A DNA stretch of 64,000 bases from Lacrimispora xylanisolvens (GTDB lineage: Bacteria > Bacillota > Clostridia > Lachnospirales > Lachnospiraceae). Positions within the stretch are counted from its first letter, which is position 1; each line of letters begins with the position of its first letter. Below the pieces are notes generated by a model. It was not told where the DNA came from. It was given only the letters and a program-made list of their open reading frames with translations, and did not search any database. This document shows positions 49,091 to 58,966 of this stretch, one piece after another. A program made the position numbers and the translations under genes. The stretch is from assembly GCA_017084465.1 (NCBI GenBank), contig CP070896.1, forward strand, positions 4,329,501-4,393,500, read 5' to 3'.

Positions 49091-51076
49091 ATGGATAACA
49101 AGAATCAGAATAACAAAATGCCTAAGAATGCCCAGGCCATCGTTATCTGGGTTACAGCGTTTCTGATTGCGGTAGCAGGCATCTCGTATCTGCATAATGC
49201 CATAACGACGAGGACGAATAAAGAATTAAGCTATGATATCTTTATGAATATGGTAGATCAAAAACAGGTGGAATCGGTTATTGTTGAGGATACCAGAATC
49301 ACCATTACTCCCAAGAAGACCTGGGAGGAATATAAGCCGGGTGTCAGCTATTACACGGTAAGAATGGACAACGATTTAAACCTGGCAGAGCGTCTTCGGA
49401 CTGCTGGTGTGGAAACCGTAAGGACGCGCCGGGATGGAAACTTTTTCATCCAGACCATTGTCAGCTATCTTCTTTTATTTGCAGCAATGGGCTTCTTACT
49501 GAACTTTATGATGCGCCGTGTAGGCGGCGGCGGACTGATGGGCGTTGGAAAGAGCAATGCCAAGGTCTATGTCCAGAAAGAAACAGGAATTACCTTTAAA
49601 GATGTGGCAGGTGAAGATGAAGCCAAGGAATCCCTAACTGAGATCGTTGATTTCCTTCATAATCCCGGAAAATATACAAAGATCGGTGCCAAGCTTCCCA
49701 AGGGAGCCCTTTTAGTAGGCCCTCCCGGAACTGGAAAGACGCTTCTTGCCAAGGCAGTTGCAGGTGAGGCTCATGTTCCTTTCTATTCCCTTTCCGGTTC
49801 AGATTTTGTAGAGATGTTTGTGGGTGTTGGTGCTTCCCGTGTTCGTGACTTATTTAAGCAGGCTCAGGAATCCGCTCCCTGTATTATATTTATTGATGAG
49901 GTAGATGCCATCGGTAAGAGCCGTGACTCCAGATTTGGCGGCGGCAACGATGAGAGAGAGCAGACCTTAAACCAGCTGCTTTCCGAGATGGACGGTTTTG
50001 ATTCTTCCAAGGGCCTTCTGGTTCTGGCAGCAACCAACCGCCCTGAGATCCTGGATCCCGCACTCCTTCGTCCCGGCCGCTTTGACCGCCGGATTATCGT
50101 AGATAAACCGGATTTAAAAGGCCGTGTGGACATCTTAAAGGTTCATGCAAAAGATGTGCTTTTGGATGATACAGTAGATTTGGATGCCATTGCACTTGCA
50201 ACTTCCGGTGCTGTTGGTTCCGATCTTGCCAATATGATTAATGAAGGTGCCATTCTGGCAGTAAAGAACGGACGTCATGCAGTATCCCAGAAGGATCTGT
50301 TTGAAGCAGTTGAAGTTGTCTTAGTTGGTAAGGAAAAGAAAGACAGGGTTCTTAATAAGGAAGAGAGACGGATCGTATCCTATCATGAAGTTGGCCATGC
50401 CTTAGTCAGTGCACTTCAAAAGGATGCAGAACCGGTGCAGAAGATCACCATTGTTCCAAGAACCATGGGAGCGCTGGGATATGTAATGCATGTACCGGAG
50501 GAAGAGAAGTTCTTAAACTCCAAGAAAGAGCTTCACGCCATGCTGGTTGGTTACTTAGCCGGACGTGCGGCAGAGGAAATCGTATTTGATTCCATTACCA
50601 CTGGAGCAGCCAATGATATTGAGCAGGCCACCAAGGTTGCCCGTGCCATGATTACCCAGTACGGTATGTCAGAGAAATTTGGTCTTATTGGTCTTGCTAC
50701 AAAAGAAGATCAGTATTTAAGCGGAAGAATGGTTATGAACTGCGCAGAAGCTACTTCCTCCCAGATCGATGAAGAAGTCATGAAGATGTTAAAAGAGGCT
50801 TATGAAGAAGCTAAGAATCTTCTGATGGAGAACCGGGATATCATGGATCAGATTGCAGAATTCTTAATCGAGAGAGAGACCATTACAGGCAAAGAATTCA
50901 TGAAGATCTTCCGTGAAGCAAAAGGAATTCCGGAACCGGTGAAATCAGACGAAGAGTCAGGAGAAGACGAATCATCTGAGGAGCCGAAAGACGGACTGAC
51001 CGATTGGGTGAAAGATGAAGTTAAGGCGAAAACAGAAGAATTTCGTGGTGAAACAGAGGACAAAACGGAATTATGA
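49091..51076 (+). CDS. ftsH: ATP-dependent zinc metalloprotease FtsH
   Basis: 661 aa membrane-anchored AAA+ protease for quality control of membrane and regulatory proteins. TM helix 1 is at about 16-35 and a second at about 125-145 (IVSYLLLFAAMGFLL); the AAA domain has Walker A GPPGTGKT, Walker B IIFIDEVDAIG and the arginine-finger region RPGRFDRR. The zinc site is YHEVGHAL (HExxH). A Glu/Asp/Ser-rich tail follows. It is monocistronic or read into the jet leader. Confidence 0.97.
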   Translation: MDNKNQNNKMPKNAQAIVIWVTAFLIAVAGISYLHNAITTRTNKELSYDIFMNMVDQKQVESVIVEDTRITITPKKTWEEYKPGVSYYTVRMDNDLNLAERLRTAGVETVRTRRDGNFFIQTIVSYLLLFAAMGFLLNFMMRRVGGGGLMGVGKSNAKVYVQKETGITFKDVAGEDEAKESLTEIVDFLHNPGKYTKIGAKLPKGALLVGPPGTGKTLLAKAVAGEAHVPFYSLSGSDFVEMFVGVGASRVRDLFKQAQESAPCIIFIDEVDAIGKSRDSRFGGGNDEREQTLNQLLSEMDGFDSSKGLLVLAATNRPEILDPALLRPGRFDRRIIVDKPDLKGRVDILKVHAKDVLLDDTVDLDAIALATSGAVGSDLANMINEGAILAVKNGRHAVSQKDLFEAVEVVLVGKEKKDRVLNKEERRIVSYHEVGHALVSALQKDAEPVQKITIVPRTMGALGYVMHVPEEEKFLNSKKELHAMLVGYLAGRAAEEIVFDSITTGAANDIEQATKVARAMITQYGMSEKFGLIGLATKEDQYLSGRMVMNCAEATSSQIDEEVMKMLKEAYEEAKNLLMENRDIMDQIAEFLIERETITGKEFMKIFREAKGIPEPVKSDEESGEDESSEEPKDGLTDWVKDEVKAKTEEFRGETEDKTEL

Positions 51077-51100
51077 TGTTTTGACCGTTTCACAAACTGA

Positions 51101-51129
51101 TTGTAACAAATGGAGATTTTTGGTATAAT
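51101..51129 (+). promoter_or_regulatory. Promoter of the jetABC operon
   Basis: TTGTAA (51101-51106) and TATAAT (51124-51129), 17 bases apart, lie just after the ftsH stop and before the jet genes. Confidence 0.65.
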
Positions 51130-51130
51130 A

Positions 51131-51219
51131 AAGGCAATAGCCTTGAATCAGATACAATAAGGAACGAAGAATCAAACGGCTGTCATGTAGGATGATAGCC
51201 GTTTCTTTCTGTCTGTTTT
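51131..51219 (+). terminator. Leader hairpins, terminator or attenuator between ftsH and jetA
   Basis: A small hairpin AAGGC/GCCTT (51131-51144) is followed by a strong one, AAACGGC (51174-51180) / GCCGTTT (51198-51204), then a pyrimidine-rich tract ending in TTTTT. It can end ftsH transcripts, but it also lies downstream of the jet promoter, so it would attenuate that operon. Confidence 0.65.
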
Positions 51220-51260
51220 TATAGGAATAACGAAGCGATGGGAGATGAATCAAAACAACC

Positions 51261-52570
51261 ATGATACTGATGAATGAGATACCGGACCGTTTCTGGGGAC
51301 TGTTCCGTTCCATAAACCGGTCTACCTACATAGAAGCCCTTTTAAGAATTAATGAAGAATATGAATACAGCAACTACTTTTTAAGCCGTGAGGTATGCCT
51401 GCAGGTTTTAGAGGAGTATTTTGTCCAGAAACGTCTGGTGATCTGGCAGGATGAGTTGGAAGATGAGGCAGATGAATTGCTGCCCCCAGCTTCCAGAGTA
51501 TTAAACTGGCTTTTGAGGGCAGGCTGGCTTCGCAAGGTGGATGATTATGCCTCCATGACGGTAAATATCGTAATTCCGGATTATGCCGCTGTCATGATTG
51601 AGGCATTTTTTAAGCTTTCCAGTGACGAAGAGGATGAGACACAGATCTATATTCAAAACATTTACGCCATTCTTTTCTCTTTGAAACATGATCCCAGGGC
51701 GGGAATCAGCCTTTTGAATACGGCTTATGTTAATACGAAACGACTCAATAAGTCTTTGCAGGATATGCTGCATAACATGGATAAGTTCTTTGCAAGTCTT
51801 TTGGAGCAGAAAGCGTACGGGGAATTGTTAAAAGAGCATCTGGAAGGTTATGTGGAGGAGATTGTAAAAAGAAGTACCACATTTTGAAGACGTCGGATAA
51901 CTTTTATCTTTATAAAAACGATATTAAACGGTGGATTGGCAGTCTGCGGGACGATATTGGTTGGATGGAAGAAATGAGCCGGCGAAGCGCCAATCGGGTG
52001 ACTGCCGCAGATGTGGCTGAAAAGCTGGATCAGATTGAACGGGGATTTGATCACATCGAACACCGGATCTCCAATATGGACAAGGAGCATTCCCGCTACA
52101 TCCGTGCTACGGTAACAAGGCTTAACTATCTTCTCAATCAGGAAGATAACATGAAAGGTCTTGTGATCCGGTTGTTAAACCATTTATCTCTTGTGGATGA
52201 ACCGGAGGAAGCCATTGAAAAAGCGGGGAAATGTATGAACTTATCCCAGATGGCAATTATTTCTGACAAATCCATTTACAAAAAGAGAAAGAGCAGAACG
52301 GAGTTTAAGGAAACGCTGGTGCCGGATGAGGAACCTACGGAGCTGACTGCAGAGGAGATTTTGAATTTAAACCGGGTGAAGAACCGTTACAGCAGGAAGG
52401 AAATTGAAAGCTATATTGAATCCCGCATGATAGATGGGCGCATGGAAGTCAGGGAAGATACCATCCGCACACCTGAGGAATTTGAAAAGCTGATTCTGGC
52501 TTATGATTATTCCATAAGGAGAAAAAGCCTTTATCGGGTGGAGGATATGGATCCGGGAGCTGGTCGATAA
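51261..52570 (+). CDS. jetA: Wadjet/Mks protein JetA (MukF-like kleisin, one frame break)
   Basis: Kleisin-type subunit of a MukBEF-like SMC complex. The N-terminus DRFWGLFRSINRSTYIEALL matches the JetA family (DUF5716) as I remember it. The frame breaks in A5 run 51866-51870; with six As, EEIVKKKYHILKTSDNFYLYKND is continuous and the protein is about 436 aa. The C-terminal half ends in a charged helical region (EEILNLNRVKNRYSRKEIES). ATG 51261 has a distant GGGAG; ATG 51270 is an alternative. JetB and JetC follow in the expected order. Confidence 0.8.
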
Positions 52571-52618
52571 TGGAAAGTACCGCTATCCCCGGCTGGTATT
52601 TGTAAGGAGGAATGAAGT

Positions 52619-53267
52619 ATGACAAATGAAGAATATACTGGCTCAATCAGCCAGATTCCATATTATGACGGGCTTTTGCAGGGAGAAAAGGCGGAATTAA
52701 GAGATGCCATACGGCTGCTGTTAAAACAGACCTTTATTCTGGAACACCGGTATGACAAGCGTTCCAGCCGTTTTATTTATAACCAGGAGTTTAAAGTCTG
52801 CAACAAGCACCTGGAGTTTATCCGGGCGTATTTAGCAGTCAGTGGTATTAATGTGCTGGAGAACAGCCAGCTGGGTCTTATCTATATACAGGGAGAGGAC
52901 ACCATGGGAGAAAAGCTGCCAAAGCTTGCTACCCTTTATATACTGGTACTGAAGTTAATTTACGATGAGCAGATGGCGGCAGTTTCCACCAGCATTAATG
53001 TTTATACCACCATAAGCGAGATCCACGACAAGCTTGGCAATTACAGGCTTTTCAAAGCAGCCTTCTGTTACGGAGATACGCCGTGCCATTGCTCTGCTGA
53101 AAAAATATCAGATTCTGGAGCCTCTTGATGTACTGGAAGATTTAGATGGCGACAACCGCATGATTATTTATCCCAGCATCAATGTGGTCTTATTTGGCGA
53201 TGACGTAAGGTCTCTGCTGGAATCATTTGAAGAAGAAGGAGACAGCGATGACGAATCAGAATTTTGA
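52619..53267 (+). CDS. jetB: Wadjet/Mks protein JetB (MukE-like, DUF4194, one frame break)
   Basis: KITE-type subunit that binds the kleisin and the SMC. It begins after AAGGAGG at ATG 52619. The middle has LRDAIRLLLKQTFILEHRYD and LATLYILVLKLIYDEQM; the end has VTEIRRAIALLKKYQILEPLD and an acidic tail. The frame breaks between 53049 and 53056 (T4 then A3), where one base too many is present. Repaired length is 215 aa, as usual for DUF4194. It overlaps jetC by 20 bases. Confidence 0.82.
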
Positions 53268-56200
53268 GGCACTGTCCAGGATACTTTTAAATAACTGGCA
53301 TTATATTACCCGTAAGACTCTGTCTTTTCATGAAGAGATAAATTTCTTCACCGGACATTCTGGCAGCGGAAAATCAACGGTCATTGATGCCATGCAGATC
53401 CTGCTTTATGCCAATACTGACGGAAGAGGATTCTTTAATAAGGCAGCTGCGGACGATTCGGACCGGAATCTGATCGAATATCTGCGGGGAATGGTCAATA
53501 TCGGAGAGAATAATGAATTTGCCTATTTGCGGAATCAGAATTTCTCCACCACCATTGCTCTGGAGTTAAAGCGCACAGACAACGGGGAATGCCAGTGTGT
53601 GGGAATTATCTTTGATGTGGAAACAGCAACAAATGACATATCAAGGAAGTTTTTCTGGCACAAAGGCCCGTTATGGGAAAATGAATACCGCACCGGAACA
53701 AGAACCATGACAATTGATGAAGTGACCTCTTACCTTCAGGTTCATTATGAGAAAGATGAGTATTTTACCACCTCTCATAACGAACGGTTCCGCAGACAGC
53801 TGTATGATGTCTATCTGGGTGGATTGGATTCGGAGAAGTTTCCTCTGCTTTTTAAGCGCGCAATTCCGTTCCGCATGAATATCCGGCTGGAGGATTTCGT
53901 AAAGGAATATATCTGCATGGAACAGGATATTCACATTGAGGACATGCAGGAAAGCGTCATGCAGTATGGGAGGATGAGAAAGAAGATCGAGGATACCTTT
54001 ATTGAGATTGGGTATTTAAAGGAAATGAGATCGCTCTACGATTCTGTACTGGAAAAGGATGAAGAGATCCGGTCAAACACCTATTATTTCCGCAAAATGG
54101 AGATTCTGGACTATCAGACCCGGATTCAGGCGCTGAAAGATAAGATCCGTCTTTCAGGGGAGGAGTATACCCGTCAGGAAGAGCGGAAAGAGGGGCTGGA
54201 TGTTCAGATTAATGATCTGACAAAGCAGGGAGAAGAGCTTCTTCGCCAGATTTCTTCCACCGGATATGAGGACTTAAAGAATCAGCTGGAGTCAGCCAGG
54301 GAGCTGGTGAACCATCTAAATAAAAGTGTGGTAAAATGGCAGCAGACGGCAGAACGCCTGAATGCATGGGTTGATGAGGAATCCACCTCTAACCAGACCA
54401 TATGGGACATTGAGGAATTTGAGAAAAATACCATTGATGAGGAGAAGCTTGCCAGGTTAAAGAAATCCATCGCCCAGATGCAGGAGGAGACGGAAGATAC
54501 GAAAAAAGAGGCGGAAAGCCTTTTGAGAGAGATTAAGAAACGGGAGCGTCAGACCAGTGAAGAACTTACCCAGTTAAAAGCAGGAAGCAAAGCTTATCCA
54601 AAGCATGTGGAGCGGGCTAAAACATTTCTCCAGCAGCGTCTTCTTCAAAAGACAGGCAAGGCAGTGGAGGTTCACGTTCTCGCGGATCTTTTGGATATCC
54701 GGGACGAGAAATGGAGAAATGCGGCAGAGGGTTATTTAGGCAATCACAAGCTGTCTTTAGTGGTTGCACCCGCCTTTGCAAAAGCAGCCATGGAAGTCTA
54801 TGAGGAACTGGATCAGAGTGAAGCCTTTCATGTGGCAGTTCTGGATACAGAGAGGGCAGGAGAGAGCACCCATGAGGTTCTTACCAATTCCCTTGTGGAA
54901 GAAGTGATTGTAAGAGAGTCTTATTTACAGCCTTACCTGGATTTACTCCTTGGAAAAGTGATCAAATGCGAAAGCCTGGAAGACCTCCGCAGCTGCCGAA
55001 TCGGTATCACGCCGGAATGTATGCTGTACCACACCTTCCGCTTACAGCACATAAATCCCGATCATTACACCAGATTTGCCTATATCGGCAAGGACAGTGT
55101 ACGCCGCAGAATCCGTCTGCTGGAAAAGAATCTGGAAGCCATGGAGGCGGAAAAGAAGCCACAGGAACTGATTATAGGGGAATGCAGCCGCATTCTTTCT
55201 CTGGAAGCTTTAACAGAGGGAACAGAGGTCTATGCAGAGTGGCAGCAGGAAATCGCTTCGTTTAAAGAAAGAAAAAGAGAAAGAAATCAGAAAGCTGGAG
55301 CAGAAACTGGAAAAGCTGAAAGCTCAGAATGTGGAGGAATGGGAAAAGGAGCGGGAAGCTATTTTAGGGCTTTGCGAGGGAAAACGTGCCGAGTTAAGGG
55401 CATTAGACCGTCTCATGGGAGACCTTCAGAGAAAGGCAGAAGAGTTCCAGCGTGAAGCGGTGCAGTTGGAAGAAGAACTGGTGGCGAAGGAACGGGCACT
55501 GGAGGCCGACCAGGAGTTGGAGGGAGTATTAAAAACATCTCTGGAGGGCAATGAAACTCCCCGCTATGACCGTTTGAAGGACCGCTACTTCGCTCTTTTA
55601 AAGAGAGCAGAGGAAGCCCGGGAAGAGGCGTACCGTCTTCTTGTCTCTGCAAGAGGCGAGTATGTGCGTAAGTATCCCAACCGGAACTTTTCACTGACTG
55701 CAGAAGATAATCAGGAATATGACCGTCTGCTGGAGATCATGGAGTGCGCAAATCTGGAAGAATATAAAAACATGGCGGCAGAACAGGCGAAGTCCGCAGT
55801 CCTTCATTTTAAAGATGACTTTATGTTTAAGATCCGAAGCGCCATTCGGGATGCGCTGCAGAGAAGGGATGAGTTAAACCGGATTATCAACAGACTGGAT
55901 TTCGGAAAGGATAAATATCAGTTTGTTATTGGGAAAGAACAAGGGGCCGGATGGCAGGTACTATGACATGTTCATGGATGACTCTCTGGAAATCAACCCT
56001 TCCCAGCTGACGGATTCCCTGGATAATCAGATGAATCTTTTCACCATGGAACATGAAAACCAGTACGGGGAATTAATTAATGATCTGATTAATATCTTCA
56101 TTCCGCCGGAAAATGCGACTCCGGATCAGATGGAAGAAGCAAAGCGGAATATGGATAAATATGCGGATTACCGTACCTATCTGACCTTTGACATGCAGCA

Positions 56201-56642
56201 GCTGATTCAGAATGAGGATGAGGTTATTAAGATCCGTTTAAGCAAGATGATTAAGAAGAATTCCGGCGGAGAGGGGCAGAATCCCCTTTACGTGGCCCTT
56301 CTTGCCAGCTTTGCCCAGGCATACCGGATTAATGTGCCTCAGAAGATTCAGAGAAACCCAACCATCCGTCTTGTAGTTCTTGACGAGGCATTTTCCAAGA
56401 TGGATGGGGAAAAGGTGGCAAGCTGTATCGAGCTGATCCGCGGCCTTGGTTTTCAGGCTATTATCAGTGCTACCAATGATAAGATTCAGAACTATGTGGA
56501 AAATGTAGACAAGACCTTTGTTTTCGCAAATCCCAACAAGAAATCCATCTCCATACAGGAATTTGAACGGGAGAGCTTTCCTCAGCTGATGAGGGAACTT
56601 GATGAGGAAGATGAGGATGCAGGTGGCGTGGCTGGAGAATAG
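53248..56642 (+). CDS. jetC: Wadjet/Mks SMC-like ATPase JetC (MukB-like, two frame breaks)
   Basis: SMC-family ATPase, about 1130 aa after repair. Walker A GHSGSGKST is at residues 36-44, then a long coiled coil (about 290-520 and 660-880, rich in Glu/Lys/Leu) around a hinge-like region (about 450-640). The C-terminal head has signature NSGGEGQNPLY and Walker B IRLVVLDEAFSKMDGEK. Breaks lie at A5 run 55272-55276 and G3 run 55931-55933, one base too many in each. ATG 53248 follows GAAGGAGA. The complex should extrude DNA loops; no JetD nuclease gene follows. Confidence 0.85.
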
Positions 56643-56670
56643 TCATTTGCAAGATTACATAACGAAAAAA

Positions 56671-56706
56671 ACACCTTGCCCGGCTTTTTTTGCCGATGCA
56701 AGGTGT
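56671..56706. terminator. Bidirectional terminator between jetC and the YARHG lipoprotein gene
   Basis: ACACCTTGC (56671-56679) / GCAAGGTGT (56698-56706) with an inner CGGC/GCCG lies between convergent genes, so the jet operon ends here. Confidence 0.88.
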
Positions 56707-56710
56707 TTCT

Positions 56711-58684
56711 TTATCCCCAGGCAGGAACTGCCAGATAATATGCTGTATCAGGATTTGCATCCCAGGCGGATTCCTTTACCCATCCCCAGGCTCCGGCCTC
56801 GTTCATAACCAGGATATAGGAGTGTCCGTCCTTTACTGCCCAGCCGATAGGGCAGACTGTTTCTCCAGGACTGACAGAGAAAGCGGGGGTATCTCCTTCC
56901 ATAGAAGTTGTGACAGGAAATGTATGGGATACCACATAATAATTCTCCGGATTCTGATGAAGAAACGAGTTGGTGATCATATCATAATTCTTATTGAAAT
57001 AAACATTCTGGGGTACTTCCTTTAATTTCCCGTCTTCATAAGACCAAATAAGATCTACGAAGTAACACCCAAACTGGAGAGTGGATCCCATAAATGGAGT
57101 ATCTGCAGATACTTTTAAAATTCCGTCTCCCTCTGCTGTTAATCCTCCCTCACGGAAAAGAGATCCTTTTCCTCCGCAGACCGGACCTGCCAGATCTCCA
57201 ATCAACTCCAGACTGCCGTTTTGGTAACGATAGAAGCTGTATGAGTAAAGGGAATCGGATTCCTGGGATATATCCAGGTGAAGCTCGATTTGCTGATCCT
57301 TTTTATTAAGGTCCAATGCCGTCAGACTGATGTTGCCCCTTACATTTTCCGGTATCGAGGTCTGGCTCTTGCCGTTAATAGAAAGTCTGAGGCTTTTCTC
57401 ATAAGAATCTTTCGGTTCTTCGGTACTACTCCAGCGAATGGTTTCGCAGACACCATCACCATCTAAATCCAGTAGATAATCTTTGTCTGGTTTTAAGATA
57501 ACACCTTCATCAGTGATTTCCTTGTCAGGTAGCTGACTTTCTGCTGTCTTAATCAGCTCCAGATTTTTCTTTTCGATATCGTTTAAAACGTCCTCTTTGA
57601 AATCAGCGGGAGACGTCTCGGCGTGATACCAGGATTTACTATTGAAATATTCCTGCAGATCTGCTGCATCAAATTTTCTACCATGGCGGGCATAGATTTC
57701 GTTTCTTGCCAGTCTCAGCACAGATGGATCAGCCTCCAGTAAGTCTCCTCCTGTGAGATATTCTTTGCTGCTTCCCGGAAATATATAATCTGATTGTGTG
57801 TTGGAATCTGCTGCTTCATCTTTGGATTTTTGAGCAGCTGCCATGAGCTGTTTCCCATAATCATTGAGTTTATCACCGACCTGTTCATAAGGGATCAATG
57901 TTTCCTGACCGGTAGAAGAACTGGTTTTTTCACCATTCCACTGAGAGGATAATAAAATTCCCTCCTTTAAAAGTGCAAATTGACTGAGGTCGGAAGAAAC
58001 GATCTGGTTCAGAAGGGACGTGTCTGAACTGCCATCGGCAGATGCCTGACCTGCCGCAGCCTGGGCAAGTGCCATCTTTAATCCCTCCGGATCATCGGAA
58101 AGAGCAGATAGTGTAATCCTCTTTCCATTTTCCACATCATAGGAACTTAAAAAGGTAAATGTATCATTGTGGTCATTTCCCCTGATATCAGTGCCGTTTT
58201 GCTTCAGACTTAAAAGTCTTCCGTCATTTCGCAGTACCTGATAATCAAAGGTATAAAGGAAATTTTTCTGTGGATTACCGGCTTCTGCTGGTGGGATTTC
58301 CATGGTATCGCTGATGAAATTGTTTCGCCTGGTGTTCTGGTCATTCTCTCTAACGTTTCGGTTGATTAGATACTGGGAAGTGGGGTTATCAGGAATGATC
58401 ACTTCCGGCACCCGGCTGTTCCAACGGTAAATCAGAGCACCGCGGTCGGTATATTTCTCACTGGTAATCGCAGCCCAGGTTTTTACTGTTACCGGACTGA
58501 CGTTATTTTCCGTATTTGATTTTCCAGCTTCCGTGCTGCTTCCTTCTTGTGCTGCAGTATCCTGTTTCGTGGTGGATCCAGACGGCTGGGAAGGGGTCTC
58601 CCCCAACCGGGAATTCATCCTACATCCGGATGCAGTTAAGGAAAGAGCCAGGAGTATAACTGGAAGCAATGGATGTGGTTTCAT
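56711..58684 (-). CDS. YARHG-domain lipoprotein of unknown function
   Basis: 657 aa. A signal sequence with lipobox TASGC (Cys21) is followed by a Ser/Thr/Glu-rich linker. The next region (about 70-290) resembles the DUF3298/DUF4163-type domains of RsiV-like wall-sensing proteins (TFTFLSSYDVENGKRITLSAL). A YARHG domain (about 340-370, LRLARNEIYARHGRKFDAAD) and a C-terminal region with DLDGDGVCETI and an SH3-like end follow. It probably acts at the cell surface; the function is unknown. It stands alone, convergent with jetC. Confidence 0.75.
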   Translation of the reverse strand: MKPHPLLPVILLALSLTASGCRMNSRLGETPSQPSGSTTKQDTAAQEGSSTEAGKSNTENNVSPVTVKTWAAITSEKYTDRGALIYRWNSRVPEVIIPDNPTSQYLINRNVRENDQNTRRNNFISDTMEIPPAEAGNPQKNFLYTFDYQVLRNDGRLLSLKQNGTDIRGNDHNDTFTFLSSYDVENGKRITLSALSDDPEGLKMALAQAAAGQASADGSSDTSLLNQIVSSDLSQFALLKEGILLSSQWNGEKTSSSTGQETLIPYEQVGDKLNDYGKQLMAAAQKSKDEAADSNTQSDYIFPGSSKEYLTGGDLLEADPSVLRLARNEIYARHGRKFDAADLQEYFNSKSWYHAETSPADFKEDVLNDIEKKNLELIKTAESQLPDKEITDEGVILKPDKDYLLDLDGDGVCETIRWSSTEEPKDSYEKSLRLSINGKSQTSIPENVRGNISLTALDLNKKDQQIELHLDISQESDSLYSYSFYRYQNGSLELIGDLAGPVCGGKGSLFREGGLTAEGDGILKVSADTPFMGSTLQFGCYFVDLIWSYEDGKLKEVPQNVYFNKNYDMITNSFLHQNPENYYVVSHTFPVTTSMEGDTPAFSVSPGETVCPIGWAVKDGHSYILVMNEAGAWGWVKESAWDANPDTAYYLAVPAWG

Positions 58685-58821
58685 ATATCTTCATTCCTCT
58701 CTTGTGGTTTATAATAATTATACCATGCTTTTTTTTCAAAAGACAGTTTTACCATAATTTTCTTCCCAGCGAGAAAAGCAGGATGGATTCTAAGAAAAGC
58801 ATTCAGGATTAAAATATTTAT

Positions 58822-58861
58822 CGAACAAATGTTTGCAATGCGGTTCATGTTGTGCTATAAT
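58822..58861 (+). promoter_or_regulatory. uvrA promoter with overlapping LexA (SOS) box
   Basis: TTGCAA (58833-58838) and TATAAT (58856-58861) are 17 bases apart. CGAACAAATGTTTG (58822-58835) matches the Gram-positive LexA consensus CGAACRNRYGTTYC at 13 of 14 positions and overlaps the -35, so LexA repression is likely. Confidence 0.82.
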
Positions 58862-58891
58862 GGGAAAAACCGGTTGCTGAGTAACTACAGG

Positions 58892-58917
58892 TGCGGACTT
58901 CAAATCATAAGTCCGCA
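58892..58917 (+). other. Hairpin in the uvrA leader
   Basis: TGCGGACTT (58892-58900) / AAGTCCGCA (58909-58917), perfect stem without a T-run, between promoter and start codon. Its role is unknown; it may stabilise the mRNA. Confidence 0.5.
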
Positions 58918-58966
58918 TTCGATTGTTGTGAGATTAATAAATTTCAGGATATAACAGGAGTACAGT

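Noticed and set aside
51245..51277. Ten-codon upstream ORF before jetA
   Set aside because: Its purine-rich site touches the ATG, so initiation is unlikely; there is no evidence that it is translated.
55413..55694. Antisense Pro-rich ORF within jetC, and similar shadow frames
   Set aside because: They lie opposite the coiled-coil coding sequence and have no start signals.
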